Below, in pieces: positions 33,921 to 43,123 of a stretch of 64,000 nucleotides of DNA (positions are counted from its first letter, which is position 1; the number at the start of each line of letters is the position of its first letter). The DNA comes from Candidatus Bathyarchaeum tardum (lineage in GTDB: Archaea; Thermoproteota; Bathyarchaeia; Bathyarchaeales; Bathyarchaeaceae). The translations under genes were made by a program, and so were the position numbers. The DNA lies in NCBI GenBank assembly GCA_029762755.1, contig JARVGH010000002.1, positions 310,001-374,000 of the forward strand, written 5' to 3'. Under the pieces are notes generated by a model that ran no database searches, was not told the origin of the DNA, and was given only the letters and a program-made list of their open reading frames with translations.

Positions 33921-35504
33921 TCAAAAAACAGATAAATCCTTGAACAACGGTTGATCCTGAACGTATTCTTTTTCTGTTTTCAGGGCAATCTCAGCTTTTG
34001 CCAGTTCCCGACCCAGATAAGCAGCATGATCCATCCGAGTTATCAGATTCATTTCTTCAATTTTGGAAAACACGTTTTCTGACGTTTTGCCTTTAATTAC
34101 AATTGACGGTTTTTCAGTTTGGATGTTTTGAAGATATAATGCAATTATGTTCCCCGATATATGATCTACTGCGATTTTGAAAATTCCTTTTTCATCCATT
34201 ACTTCAGGTTCAAGAGTTTCTGTTGCAAAAATAACTTGGGTGTCTGCTTCCATTTCAGCAGAATAGGGGTCCTGTCTTAGTCTTTTGTCTTTGAGGATTA
34301 ACAAATCTAAACCGAGGTCTTTTGGAACAGAACCTCGTTGTTTTGCCAAAAACATCATTTTAGATGCAAGAGCCAATTCTCGTACAGTTCCTTTTGCCTT
34401 GGAGCTTTTTTCGGTAGCCAACAAAATGCTTCCATTGACTTCAGAAGACAAACAAGCAAGCAACGCGTTAACTCCCACAGAATCAGCATCAATTAATTCA
34501 GTAAAATTAGTAGTGCCAACAAACAAGGGAACTTCAGGGTTGCGTTTAGCAAACTCACCAAAAGCTACAAAAGAACGCAAAACGTTCATCGGCTCAACAA
34601 TCAAATCAGCTAAAATGTTGTTTACTCCAAGTTTTCGGGCTTTTGCGATAATCTGCTCCATGTATGCTACTCGTTCATCAACAGTTTTAGGGAAATATCC
34701 TTGCCTTTGATTTGTAGGAATAGCAACAACTGCAACTTCAGACGCAAAAGAAGAAAGTTCATCAATGTTTCCTGCATCTAAACTAAGAATTAAATCAGCT
34801 CCCGCAGAAACAGCAGCCTGTGATTCCAAAGGGTCAAGGGTATCAATACTAATTGGAACATTCACAACTTCTTTAACTGCTTCAACTGCCTGTTGAGCAT
34901 CAGCAGGTCGGGAATCTCCTGCAATCATGCCGACATCAATTATGTGAGCTCCAGATTTTACATATCGTTTTGCTGTTCTTTGAAGTTCTTGTACAGACAT
35001 TAATGGTGCATCAACAATTTCAGCCATAACTCTCATAGGGAAATCTTTACCAAATGCCAAGTTTTTGATAACCATGTTTCCGGGGTTTTTTAGTAACAGT
35101 TCTTTGTTTAGTTCGACCAAGTCTAACTGTTGTAAGGCTTTACGTTGAAGCTCTTCTCGAAGCAAATCACAAGCAGGTGTTACGGTTGAAAGCTCCAATT
35201 TTTCCATATAATCTAAAACAGTAGGCAAATCAGCAGCATAACGTGGACCCTTAAAAGCTGGAACCCCAGTAGCATCCGAAACAACAGTTGTATCACCTAG
35301 AATCAGACCAGGAACTAAGATGGCATCAAAATCTTTTAGGTTCACTTTTTTTAGTTCTTTTGCGATGTTTGGCAGTTTAAGTAACGCCGCTACTTGAATC
35401 GGAAACTTCAAAACCTGAGTTTCAACACTGCTTTTTTGTGCATAACGTTTGACAGAATCCTCGGCAAGGGCTCCAGTTACTAGTAATACCTTCAATTTGT
35501 GCAC
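33921..35504 (-). CDS. Dihydropteroate synthase-like protein (methanopterin pathway)
   Basis: 527 residues. The N-terminal third (KVLLVTGALAEDSVKRY...) is specific to the archaeal family. The middle is a pterin-binding TIM barrel: GAHIIDVGMIAGDSRPADA, VNVPISIDTLDPLESQAAVSAGADLILSLD, and PVLFVGTTNFTE-like PLFVGTTNFTELID. A C-terminal domain follows about residue 390. It probably condenses the pterin with the ribofuranosyl arylamine made by the neighbouring enzyme (inference). Start GTG 35504, or TTG 35495 behind AGGTG. Directly follows the reductase gene. Confidence 0.85.
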   Translation of the reverse strand: MHKLKVLLVTGALAEDSVKRYAQKSSVETQVLKFPIQVAALLKLPNIAKELKKVNLKDFDAILVPGLILGDTTVVSDATGVPAFKGPRYAADLPTVLDYMEKLELSTVTPACDLLREELQRKALQQLDLVELNKELLLKNPGNMVIKNLAFGKDFPMRVMAEIVDAPLMSVQELQRTAKRYVKSGAHIIDVGMIAGDSRPADAQQAVEAVKEVVNVPISIDTLDPLESQAAVSAGADLILSLDAGNIDELSSFASEVAVVAIPTNQRQGYFPKTVDERVAYMEQIIAKARKLGVNNILADLIVEPMNVLRSFVAFGEFAKRNPEVPLFVGTTNFTELIDADSVGVNALLACLSSEVNGSILLATEKSSKAKGTVRELALASKMMFLAKQRGSVPKDLGLDLLILKDKRLRQDPYSAEMEADTQVIFATETLEPEVMDEKGIFKIAVDHISGNIIALYLQNIQTEKPSIVIKGKTSENVFSKIEEMNLITRMDHAAYLGRELAKAEIALKTEKEYVQDQPLFKDLSVF

Positions 35505-36239
35505 CTAAGTTTTTTGTAGTTTTTCGATAACTGTTTGTAGTTGTTGTGGATTTTCTAAAACGCTCAAGTTATTCATCAACTGAAGTTTTTCAACATTTTG
35601 GGCATCAACTGTCCTAATCCAAAGTTTCTTTTTTTCTCCAAATTTCACAGCATCATACGGGCAAGCGTCCAGACACAAACCACAGCCCTGACATAAAACA
35701 GAGCTAATTTTTGGAGTGCCATCGGAGATTTTTATGGCGGAGTACGAACAAACATCCACAACTGAACAGGGAGTGCACTGTTTGCAGCTTTTTTTGTCAA
35801 TACGATAAGGTAGAGTAGTTTTTACATATCCTTCTTTTTGGTCAGTTGGTACCACATAAACTGGAACCTTTGCTTTTTGGGCTTGGGCAACAAGATTGGT
35901 TACAAGACTATCTGCGATGCCGTATACAATTTTTGCAATAGTGTTTCCTGTCGCTGGAGAAACAACTAGCATATCATATTCGCCTAAAATGAATCGTCCA
36001 GAATGGGAAAAACCAGGGTCTTTGCTAGATTCTGAAATTATTTCTTGCAGGTAACCATCAGGAGATACTTGGTCAAGTTTGTCTTGAAGGCCATACATGT
36101 TTATTACTTGGTTTCCAGCAGCAGACAAAAAAGTTGTAACAGTAATTTTTTTTGTTTCCAATAATTTGCTGATAACGTCAAAGGATTCATTTAAGAAATG
36201 CCCTGCACCAGTTATCGCCCAAGCAACATGACAAACCAT
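35505..36239 (-). CDS. dmrX: Dihydromethanopterin reductase-like flavoprotein with ferredoxin domain
   Basis: 244 residues. The flavoprotein part (HVAWAITGAGHFLNES, DMLVVSPATGNTIAKI, YVVPTDQ) is of the Dfp/AfpA type. Residues about 150-205 hold two [4Fe-4S] cysteine sets: CKQCTPCSVVDVC and CQGCGLCLDAC. DmrX reduces dihydromethanopterin to the tetrahydro form. It stands between the other two pathway genes, with start ATG 36239 behind GGAG. Confidence 0.87.
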   Translation of the reverse strand: MVCHVAWAITGAGHFLNESFDVISKLLETKKITVTTFLSAAGNQVINMYGLQDKLDQVSPDGYLQEIISESSKDPGFSHSGRFILGEYDMLVVSPATGNTIAKIVYGIADSLVTNLVAQAQKAKVPVYVVPTDQKEGYVKTTLPYRIDKKSCKQCTPCSVVDVCSYSAIKISDGTPKISSVLCQGCGLCLDACPYDAVKFGEKKKLWIRTVDAQNVEKLQLMNNLSVLENPQQLQTVIEKLQKT

Positions 36240-36264
36240 TCAAATCAGCTCCATTAACCAAGTT

Positions 36265-37230
36265 TTAAATCAGTTTAATTGTAGCTCCCCTGTTATTTGG
36301 GTTAGCGACGAAAACTTGTCCACCGCCATTATTTCTTAAAAAATCTTGAACTGCACATTGTAACTGTTTTGCTTGTGTTTTTCCTTTGACTAAACCGTAT
36401 ACTGCTGGACCCCAAGAACTCTGACCCACACCGTAAGCCCCCCACATTTTCATAAAATTGATTGTTATAGCTGCTTCTGGGCTGGAAAAGGTTCCTCCTT
36501 GAACGTCAGCAAAACAGTCGCCGACCAATACCTGAATTTTAGTTAAAGATTCACCGAAAGCTTTGATGTCACGATCCACAAGGGCAGGCAAAAGCTTCAT
36601 CACAATTAGCCTGCAAACTTGGCCTACAATCTCATCGGGCATTGGCTTAACATTAGCAAAAGCGGTTTTTTCTTCAGTTTTAGCTAGACCTTTTTTTATG
36701 TTAGGAACTGCAACAACAAATTTCCAGTCTTCAGGAAAAGGCTCATGAACAATTAAAGGAGGCAAACTTTCAGCAATAACTTTGCCATTTTTTGTTTGTT
36801 TTCCCCCGTCAACAACAAAGCCCCCTTGTTCAAAAACTGCAGTGCCTACTCCGGTTCGTTTCATTCTTCCCATTGCAGACGAAAGGTCTTGGATTAAAGC
36901 ATCAACATTAAACAGTTTGGAAAGAGCAGACGCCACTGCTAAAGCTAATTGGGTTCCCGAACCCAATCCAGTATGTTCAGGAATTGTTTGTTTGACATGT
37001 ATATTGACGTTAAAGGCTATTTTATAAGTTTCAAGGAATTTTTTAGCAAAGGAAGCTGCCCGTTCAGAGTTTTCGCCAGTAACTGAAAAAGTTTCAGATT
37101 TTTCGGCTTCAAGAACAACGTTAGGAGTATCCACACTTACACCGATGCCTCCAAAGAATCTCCCTACGTCCCCGTTCAGGTCTATCAAACCAAAATGGAG
37201 CCTAGCAGGGGTTTTTACGTAAACTTTCAT
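36265..37230 (-). CDS. mptG: Beta-ribofuranosylaminobenzene 5'-phosphate synthase
   Basis: About 321 residues of the GHMP superfamily: VKTPARLHFGLIDLNG, IPEHTGLGSGTQLALAVASAL (phosphate loop), and a C-terminal WGPAVYGLVKG. This enzyme joins 4-hydroxybenzoate (or PABA) to PRPP, the committed arylamine step of methanopterin. ATG 37230 overlaps the upstream stop as ATGA and has GGAGG upstream, so the earlier TTG 37245 is rejected. Second gene of the four-gene cluster. Confidence 0.92.
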   Translation of the reverse strand: MKVYVKTPARLHFGLIDLNGDVGRFFGGIGVSVDTPNVVLEAEKSETFSVTGENSERAASFAKKFLETYKIAFNVNIHVKQTIPEHTGLGSGTQLALAVASALSKLFNVDALIQDLSSAMGRMKRTGVGTAVFEQGGFVVDGGKQTKNGKVIAESLPPLIVHEPFPEDWKFVVAVPNIKKGLAKTEEKTAFANVKPMPDEIVGQVCRLIVMKLLPALVDRDIKAFGESLTKIQVLVGDCFADVQGGTFSSPEAAITINFMKMWGAYGVGQSSWGPAVYGLVKGKTQAKQLQCAVQDFLRNNGGGQVFVANPNNRGATIKLI

Positions 37231-37880
37231 TTTTGGTTCCTCCAAGAATCGATTCTTTGAGTTAGGTCTGCCATAATGTCAGAGTAAACTGAGATTGGAG
37301 CGGTTCGGTTCACAACTTCTTTGCAAACATCAACTAACTCTATGAGGTGCAGGGCTTGTTTTTGTTTTTGTTTATTTCCTTTCAGGAAAAGTTCAATTCG
37401 AGTCGCATGAACTATAGCTTCAATTGTTGCGAATTTGGCTCGGCAATAAGCATAGGGTGGTGCGTTTATTGTTTCAACATGTTTGACGTTACATAGACAC
37501 TCTGCTCGGTCAGACCCAAATGAACCTGTTTTTTCTACTGAAACTTCAACAAACGCGTCTGCCGTTTTTAATCGCGGGGCGGAAACGGTTTTTGCTTTTT
37601 GGAAAAGTTCCGGAGGTAGTTTCCCGTTTGGATTTGTTTCTTTGAATGCAGTTATGTAAAACAGGCGGGGGTTAACGGTTAAGTTTACCACAGCATTTTT
37701 TGTGATTTGAAGATTTTTGTAAGTTAAGGACGAAACGTAAGGACGAATAAACAAATGGGTAGTGTTTTGAATCACAATACCCATGGGGGCAGCGTTTGGT
37801 TTTCCGTCTGAATCGCAAGTAGATACTATTGTTTCTACGATTATTCCGTCACGAAAACCCAAATCAAACAAGGCTGTCAT
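37227..37880 (-). CDS. DUF447 flavin-binding split-barrel protein
   Basis: 217 residues: GIIVETIVSTCDSDGKPNAAPMGI, LFIRPYVSSLTYKNLQITKNAVVNLTVNPRLFYITAF, and a helical C-terminus ending QRIDSWRNQK. This archaeal family is regularly adjacent to methanopterin biosynthesis genes; its exact role is unknown. It is the first gene of the cluster here and is translationally coupled (ATGA) to mptG. Confidence 0.85.
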   Translation of the reverse strand: MTALFDLGFRDGIIVETIVSTCDSDGKPNAAPMGIVIQNTTHLFIRPYVSSLTYKNLQITKNAVVNLTVNPRLFYITAFKETNPNGKLPPELFQKAKTVSAPRLKTADAFVEVSVEKTGSFGSDRAECLCNVKHVETINAPPYAYCRAKFATIEAIVHATRIELFLKGNKQKQKQALHLIELVDVCKEVVNRTAPISVYSDIMADLTQRIDSWRNQK

Positions 37881-38004
37881 TTTGCTACCTCAATTAAGCA
37901 AACAGATTGTCCATATTAAAGCACATATAACTGAGTGTAATTTTTTTCACTCAATTAAGTGTTGAGGAAACAAAAATGAATGGGCAACTCTTCTTTTTTA
38001 CTTA

Positions 38005-38202
38005 CTATACTGCATGAAGTTCAACAGGGGGTCGTTGTTTGAAGTATGGACAGTATACTAGATCCTCTACGTATTCTCCAAGTCGCCTACAATAAATTTT
38101 AGAAACAACAATAGCTTCTTTGCATGCTTTGCATCGTTGATTAACTGCATTTCTTTGTTTCTTTTTCAAGCTAGTCACATCCTGATGTAAACTCGCTAAC
38201 AA
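38005..38202 (-). CDS. Small cysteine-rich protein (65 aa)
   Basis: CKACKEAIVVSKIYC and a later VYCPYF place four cysteines as in a small zinc-binding domain. The N-terminus is polar and could be shorter in reality. Function unknown. It lies between the methanopterin cluster and the eL22-like gene. Confidence 0.5.
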   Translation of the reverse strand: MLASLHQDVTSLKKKQRNAVNQRCKACKEAIVVSKIYCRRLGEYVEDLVYCPYFKQRPPVELHAV

Positions 38203-38268
38203 GAAACAATGGACCAGAATTACGGATAAGAGTTATGAAGAAAAAATCAAGATTGAAACTAAAGAGGG

Positions 38269-38550
38269 TTACTCAACGTATACCTTTTTTTCTTTGAGCA
38301 CCCAGCCGTTTTCGTCACCAGAAATGACCCTAAAGTCTTCCTGTAAAGCTGCATTATGCAAGAACTTTTTCAGAAGAAGCCGCATGCATGACCTTGAAGC
38401 TTCTTTTCCGTCTTCAAAAGTGACTGTTACCTCTTTTTTGGTAGAAGAAACAGTTCCATCCACCTTTTCTTTCAGAAAAACTGTAAGCTCTTTTACACAA
38501 GCATCGTCATAATTTGCAATCTCAGAAACGTCAATTACTGTATTGGACAT
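38269..38550 (-). CDS. Probable eL22-like ribosomal protein
   Basis: 93 residues. IDVSEIANYDDACVKELTVFLKEKV, KEVTVTFEDGKEASRSCMRL, LLKKFLHNAALQEDFRVIS and GWVLKEKKV follow eukaryotic L22e in order and spacing (FLQEKI..., ITVTS..., LTKKYLKKNNLRDWLRVV, YELRYF). The match is by eye. eL22 was long thought eukaryote-specific; related genes have been reported from some archaea. The frame is open from 38586, but ATG 38550 with GAGGT fits better. Its stop region lies downstream of purA on the same strand. Confidence 0.6.
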   Translation of the reverse strand: MSNTVIDVSEIANYDDACVKELTVFLKEKVDGTVSSTKKEVTVTFEDGKEASRSCMRLLLKKFLHNAALQEDFRVISGDENGWVLKEKKVYVE

Positions 38551-38586
38551 GTTAAACTTAACCTCATTAACACCAAAGAAACACAA

Positions 38587-39600
38587 CTAGCTTTTTAGTT
38601 CTTCTCTTCGGTCAACGACTTCCATTGTTCCGGGACCAGTTCCAAGCATTGTAACGGGAACTTTAAGTTGCTTTTCGATGTTTTCAACAAAAGCTTTTGC
38701 ATCTCGGGAAACCTCGTCATATTTTGTAACCCCTGCACATTCTGGGAACAAAATGTCAATTTTTGTAATTGTAACTTGAGTTGCTCCATTCAACATAACT
38801 GCGCGTTTTGCTAAATCAAAATCAAAAGGAGCTGCGCGTCGTTTTCTTCCAGTGTTTGTAGCAATTTCTGCCCATCCTCTGCGTTCTGCTTCTTCCCAGG
38901 AAAGTTCACCATTAAGTGGACCTGCCCCCACACGGGTGTTATATGCTTTGAAAACTACAATAACGTCGTCTACAGCTGTTGGACCAACACCAACATCTGA
39001 ACACGCTGCAGCAGCGCATACGTCTTTAGAGGTGCAATATGGATAGGTTCCATGGAAAAGGGACAGATAGGTTCCTTGAGTGCCTTCGATTAACACGTTT
39101 TTGCCTTCATCGATGGCAGTGTTTAATTCTAAGGGAACATCAACCAAGTATTCTTCAAGGTCAGGAAACTCTTTAGCTAATTTTGCAACTCGCATTACTC
39201 GGTCAGAGTTGCATGGACCCGAACCAGAGCCAGTTGATTTGACTTTTTGTGCCAAAAATCCTACTTTGTCGGCTTCCATGTGTTTAGGTTCAATAATTGC
39301 ACATTGGGGGTCAATTCCAACACGACCTTGTGCACCTAGATCGACTATTTCTTTTGCGAAAATGTCTGGGTTAACCAAAACTCCAGGACCAATAAGCAGT
39401 CGACAATCAGGAGCTGTAAAAGCACTGGGCAACATTCTGAGCTTGTAGGTTTTTCCGTTATGGACTACCGTATGTCCAGCGTTGGGACCTACTCCGGCTC
39501 GTGCTGTTACGGCGGTTTTATCTTTTACTGCTAAATATGAAATCATTTTTCCTTTTCCGGTGTCTCCGAAAAATCCACAAACTAACACTGTGCAGGGCAT
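38587..39600 (-). CDS. purA: Adenylosuccinate synthetase
   Basis: 337 residues, the short archaeal form. GDTGKGKMISYLA (P-loop-like), GPNAGHTVVHNG, GTQGTYLSLFHGTYPYCTSKD and TNTGRKRRAAPFD are typical. It converts IMP and aspartate to adenylosuccinate with GTP. The usual first motif GxxGDEGKGK is here GDTGKGK (Glu to Thr). Start ATG 39600 behind GGAGCGAT. Confidence 0.95.
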   Translation of the reverse strand: MPCTVLVCGFFGDTGKGKMISYLAVKDKTAVTARAGVGPNAGHTVVHNGKTYKLRMLPSAFTAPDCRLLIGPGVLVNPDIFAKEIVDLGAQGRVGIDPQCAIIEPKHMEADKVGFLAQKVKSTGSGSGPCNSDRVMRVAKLAKEFPDLEEYLVDVPLELNTAIDEGKNVLIEGTQGTYLSLFHGTYPYCTSKDVCAAAACSDVGVGPTAVDDVIVVFKAYNTRVGAGPLNGELSWEEAERRGWAEIATNTGRKRRAAPFDFDLAKRAVMLNGATQVTITKIDILFPECAGVTKYDEVSRDAKAFVENIEKQLKVPVTMLGTGPGTMEVVDRREELKS

Positions 39601-39776
39601 AATATCGCTCCAGCATGTTCAACGTTGGCAGTTGTTCTTAAATCTTGTTTAAACAACCATGGATAACCCCAGATTGAGCAAAAATTAATGAGCTTAAACG
39701 TTGATTTCTGAATAGACTTAATAATATTAAAAAAATAAAAGACCCAAAACATATACTATTGAAAGGTTTCCAAAAA

Positions 39777-40001
39777 ATGGAATTGAACGATAAAAAGTGG
39801 TATAGCAGACTTGCAGTTGCCCTAGGAGGTTTTCTGATTTTTATTGGAATCATAGTAACTGGTGTTTTTGTCGCTAGCACCATGGGGTTAATTGAAGTTA
39901 ATATTATTGAAACAGAAAATCTTCAGAATCTAGTCCTAGGCTTATTGTTAATGATAGGCGCAATTGATCTAATAGCCGGAATAATACTTTGGCGAAGGTG
40001 A
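39777..40001 (+). CDS. Small two-span membrane protein (permease operon)
   Basis: 74 residues with two membrane segments (about 10-34 and 50-70) and a basic end LWRR. AAAGGT 9 nt upstream selects ATG 39777 over TTG 39759. Gap of 4 nt to the next small membrane gene. The three genes up to the permease and the following one form a likely operon. Confidence 0.7.
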   Translation: MELNDKKWYSRLAVALGGFLIFIGIIVTGVFVASTMGLIEVNIIETENLQNLVLGLLLMIGAIDLIAGIILWRR

Positions 40002-40005
40002 AAAA

Positions 40006-40230
40006 ATGGAAAACAGAAGAATCCTGTCAATAATTTTCGGTGCAGCCCAATGTGGAATTGGAATAATAGTTGGAGCAGCAACGGTTATGCTGTTTTTTAA
40101 CGTTCTTGAAATTCAAAGTCTCTTCAATTTGCCCACAGAATTTATGCCGGTGTATCTGCTGGTTCTTGGATTGTTCAGCGTGTTTTCGATAATAAACGGG
40201 TTCTTTTTGATTCGAGAATGGTGGAGATAA
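40006..40230 (+). CDS. Small two-span membrane protein (permease operon)
   Basis: 74 residues: two segments (about 8-31 and 45-67), ending in REWWR. AAGGTGA ends 5 nt before the ATG. It resembles the preceding small protein in size and layout and may be a paralogue; both could be accessory subunits of the permease (inference). Confidence 0.7.
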   Translation: MENRRILSIIFGAAQCGIGIIVGAATVMLFFNVLEIQSLFNLPTEFMPVYLLVLGLFSVFSIINGFFLIREWWR

Positions 40231-40252
40231 AAAATCAAAGGAGAAAAACAAG

Positions 40253-41752
40253 TTGGGTGACGAAAGAAAGAAAGGATTGTTCAGTGCGGTAATCAGTGGA
40301 CTGGGGGGCGCAATAGGGTTTGAAATATTTGCGTTGCTCAACTACGCATACTTTGACTTAGCTGGACCTAACATGTTATCTGCTTTGTTGTTTTGTAGCA
40401 TAATAAACCTGTTAACTATGGTAAGTTACAGCGAACTAAGTTCATCCCTCCCTGAAGTCGGAGGAGAATACAGCTATACCAAAGTTGCATTTGGCGGAAT
40501 CACATCCTTTATGGCAGGTTGCCTTCGATGGTTAGCCAGCATTTTTGGCGGAGCCTTAGCAGCAGTAGTATTTGTGCAACAACTGGGGGTGCTGTTTTCA
40601 ATTTTTGCACCTTCGATTCAAGACCTCATTTTAGTCAATACAACATTACTGATTGTAGTAATAGTTGCAATACTCATGATTCTAGCGATCCGAGGAATAA
40701 GCGAAGCAGAAATATTCATAGTTGGGGGATTCTTGGCGATATTAATTATTTTTCTGTTCACAAGCATAGGCTACAGTTTAACACCCCAAAATATTGTTCC
40801 ACAGTTATCAGGGGATGACCTAACAGTATTTTTTGCAGCAACGGCGTATTTGTTCCCCATGTTTGTAGGAATGCGAGCCCTAATAGCAAACGCTTCACAA
40901 ATTAAAAATCCAGGAAAAAATGTTCCCCGAGCGTTATTGATTACCACTGTTCTTTTGACAGTAGTATATTTTGCAGTCACATATGTTGCAGTTGGAGTTG
41001 TTCCAGTAGATATTCCAAGAACAGCAAGCGACCCTCCATTACTGAATCTTGCTGCTTCAACAATTTTGGGTCCAATTGGCGGAGTTCTTTTTGCTATTGC
41101 AGGTATTTTTGCGAGCCTTTCTTCTGTGGGAACTGCAATGTCAGTGCAATCCAGTTTACTTGGGGGCATGAGCAGAGATGGATACTTGCCCAACGGATTA
41201 CAGAAACTCCATAAACGCTTTGGGACACGCTATATTGCAATCATTGTTAGTTCACTTTTCGTGATAGTTTTCGGCACCAGCGGAGCCGCAGTATTCCTTG
41301 GTTACGCCGCCAGCTTTGGTTCTTTGCTGGTTTTTGCGTTGGTTAACTTGTCCCTCATTAAACTTCGAAGAAAAATGCCCCGTCTAGAAAGACCCTTCAA
41401 AGCTCCTTTGTATCCGTTGACTCCGTTGGCGGGTATTGTCATGTCTGTTTTGCTGCTTGGATTTCCATTAGTTTTAGGAGACGTTAACGCTTCAGGGGCT
41501 TTGCTGTCCAGTTTAGGCATGGTAGCAGTTGTTTTAGTGACATATTACCTGCGGATGGTGAAACGAGAAATCGACTTTGACCGTTTACGAGTTGCAGTTG
41601 GGGGAATATGTTTAGGAGCAGGAATTACTCTGCTGATAACAGCACCAAGTATTACCCGTCTTTCGGTGTTCCCTATAATTATTCTAGTAGGATTAATTAC
41701 TATAATTGCAGGCATGCTAAACATCGTGGCGTCTGCACATAAACCTGATTAA
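40253..41752 (+). CDS. APC-family amino-acid permease
   Basis: 499 residues with about 12-14 membrane segments. The first helix GLGGAIGFEIFALLNYAYFDLAG and GEYSYTKVAFGGITSFMAG match the APC superfamily (unwound TM1 and Gly-rich motif). Between segments, KNPGKNVPRAL is the conserved loop. The C-terminus has extra segments. It should import amino acids with H+ or Na+; the substrate is unknown. Start TTG 40253 behind AAAGGAG. Confidence 0.88.
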   Translation: MGDERKKGLFSAVISGLGGAIGFEIFALLNYAYFDLAGPNMLSALLFCSIINLLTMVSYSELSSSLPEVGGEYSYTKVAFGGITSFMAGCLRWLASIFGGALAAVVFVQQLGVLFSIFAPSIQDLILVNTTLLIVVIVAILMILAIRGISEAEIFIVGGFLAILIIFLFTSIGYSLTPQNIVPQLSGDDLTVFFAATAYLFPMFVGMRALIANASQIKNPGKNVPRALLITTVLLTVVYFAVTYVAVGVVPVDIPRTASDPPLLNLAASTILGPIGGVLFAIAGIFASLSSVGTAMSVQSSLLGGMSRDGYLPNGLQKLHKRFGTRYIAIIVSSLFVIVFGTSGAAVFLGYAASFGSLLVFALVNLSLIKLRRKMPRLERPFKAPLYPLTPLAGIVMSVLLLGFPLVLGDVNASGALLSSLGMVAVVLVTYYLRMVKREIDFDRLRVAVGGICLGAGITLLITAPSITRLSVFPIIILVGLITIIAGMLNIVASAHKPD

Positions 41753-41771
41753 CAAATTTGGAAAAATAATA

Positions 41772-42092
41772 TTGGATGTGAAAAAGTTGGCGAAAAAACG
41801 CAAAAAAGAGAACGAAATTTCTGTTCGTGCCCCAGATTACTTACCGAAAAAAAAGCCAATCTTCAAAGACACCACCGGAACAGAAGCCTTGGACGTCTTC
41901 AAAGTAGTTAAGATGATTGGCAGAATCTTGTCCTTAGCCATGTTCGCAGTAGGAATCTTTATCGTTTGCTTATCCGCCTACAGCATTATAATGTCCATCA
42001 GCATGTTCCTAAACCCAATTTTTATGATAGTCCTAGGACTGACAGGCTCACTAAACATATTCTGTGGACTATTACTGTTAGCAAAAAAATAA
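41772..42092 (+). CDS. Membrane protein at the end of the permease operon
   Basis: 106 residues: a lysine-rich cytoplasmic N-terminus (KKLAKKRKKENE) and two membrane segments (about 51-75 and 80-102). Start TTG 41772 or GTG 41778. Its second half resembles the two small proteins before the permease. Unknown role. Confidence 0.6.
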   Translation: MDVKKLAKKRKKENEISVRAPDYLPKKKPIFKDTTGTEALDVFKVVKMIGRILSLAMFAVGIFIVCLSAYSIIMSISMFLNPIFMIVLGLTGSLNIFCGLLLLAKK

Positions 42093-42218
42093 ATTTAAAA
42101 TATTAAATAGTTAAACAGTCACTTGTCACTATTTTTCAAAATACACAATAATAAAGTATTATAAAAAATCGTTTAAACAAACAATTGCAATGAAAATAGT
42201 GAGCCCGATTTAATCAAA

Positions 42219-42416
42219 CTAATGCTTCAAAAAAATATAAACTGCAATAGATATTAAGAAAATTCCACACAGTTCTATAGTTAAGAAAGCCCCTAAAGAA
42301 ATTCCAAAAATAGATGTAAAGTGTCGAATAAGACCAAATAAAACAAGTGAACCGCCAGCACCCCCAAATGCACCAATCAAAGAATTTGACAATCGATTTC
42401 TTGTCATTTCATTCAA
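42219..42416 (-). CDS. Small membrane protein next to the split secreted protein
   Basis: 65 residues, two hydrophobic segments (about 12-28 and 39-62) with GAFGGAGGS before the first. It lies 140 nt downstream of the glycine-zipper protein on the same strand, the position and size expected of an immunity or chaperone partner if that protein is a toxin (inference only). Confidence 0.5.
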   Translation of the reverse strand: MNEMTRNRLSNSLIGAFGGAGGSLVLFGLIRHFTSIFGISLGAFLTIELCGIFLISIAVYIFLKH

Positions 42417-42556
42417 CTCAATAAATGCTATTAATATATTATTAATTGTGAATATTATTTAAATATTGCGCAAAAAAATATTAATTTTTTAATAATTATG
42501 CTTAATATGCATTTAATAAAAAAAAGGGAAAGCAGCAAATCCAGAGTTTTTCTAAA

Positions 42557-43045
42557 TTATGGATTTCCGGCACCAATTGCATCCCAAAGCGTTGCTGTAC
42601 CAACTCTGAAATAACCGCCGCTTGCAAAAGCTCCTGCTACGAAAGATTGTGCAATTAAGGGACTCATTAGGAACAGTTGGTAAATAATATAAGCATAAGT
42701 AAAGAGCCACTGTACGAAAGTTTTACCGATCATCCACCATATGCAATTGTATTCATCCTCAAAGTAAACAAGCCCAAAACCAGTCAAAGCAGCAGTAATT
42801 ACTGCGCCGACTACTCCACCGACAACTCCACCATAAGCTCCACCAACCGCTACGCCAAGTAATCCACCAATTGCAGCACCAATAACAGCGCCCCCACCAG
42901 CAACTAAAGTTGTTGAAGTTGCCTGATCGATTTGGTTGTGATATAATTGAGTGCCCGTCCCCGACCAACTACTGAATGGTGAAATACCATAAGTGTCTCG
43001 ATCTACGTGTGGATATTTAATGTATTGACCAGAAACATACAACAA
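42557..43045 (-). CDS. Glycine-zipper membrane-active protein, C-terminal part of a split gene
   Basis: The frame is open without a stop from 43123 down to 42557, directly continuing the frame of the signal-peptide gene after its TAA. The first available start is TTG 43045 and no ribosome site precedes it. The sequence has SPFSSWSGTGTQLYH, a long Gly/Ala zipper (about 48-85, repeated GxxxG), a Trp/Cys segment CIWWMIGKTF, another hydrophobic stretch, and ends DAIGAGNP. It most likely belongs to one secreted pore-like protein together with the upstream part. Confidence 0.6.
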   Translation of the reverse strand: MLYVSGQYIKYPHVDRDTYGISPFSSWSGTGTQLYHNQIDQATSTTLVAGGGAVIGAAIGGLLGVAVGGAYGGVVGGVVGAVITAALTGFGLVYFEDEYNCIWWMIGKTFVQWLFTYAYIIYQLFLMSPLIAQSFVAGAFASGGYFRVGTATLWDAIGAGNP

Positions 43046-43123
43046 GTTATCCCAGTAATAATATGTATTTGATTTTGTTTCAATTTGGCTAGTTGATAAT
43101 AATTTGTTTGTTTCTTGTTGTTT

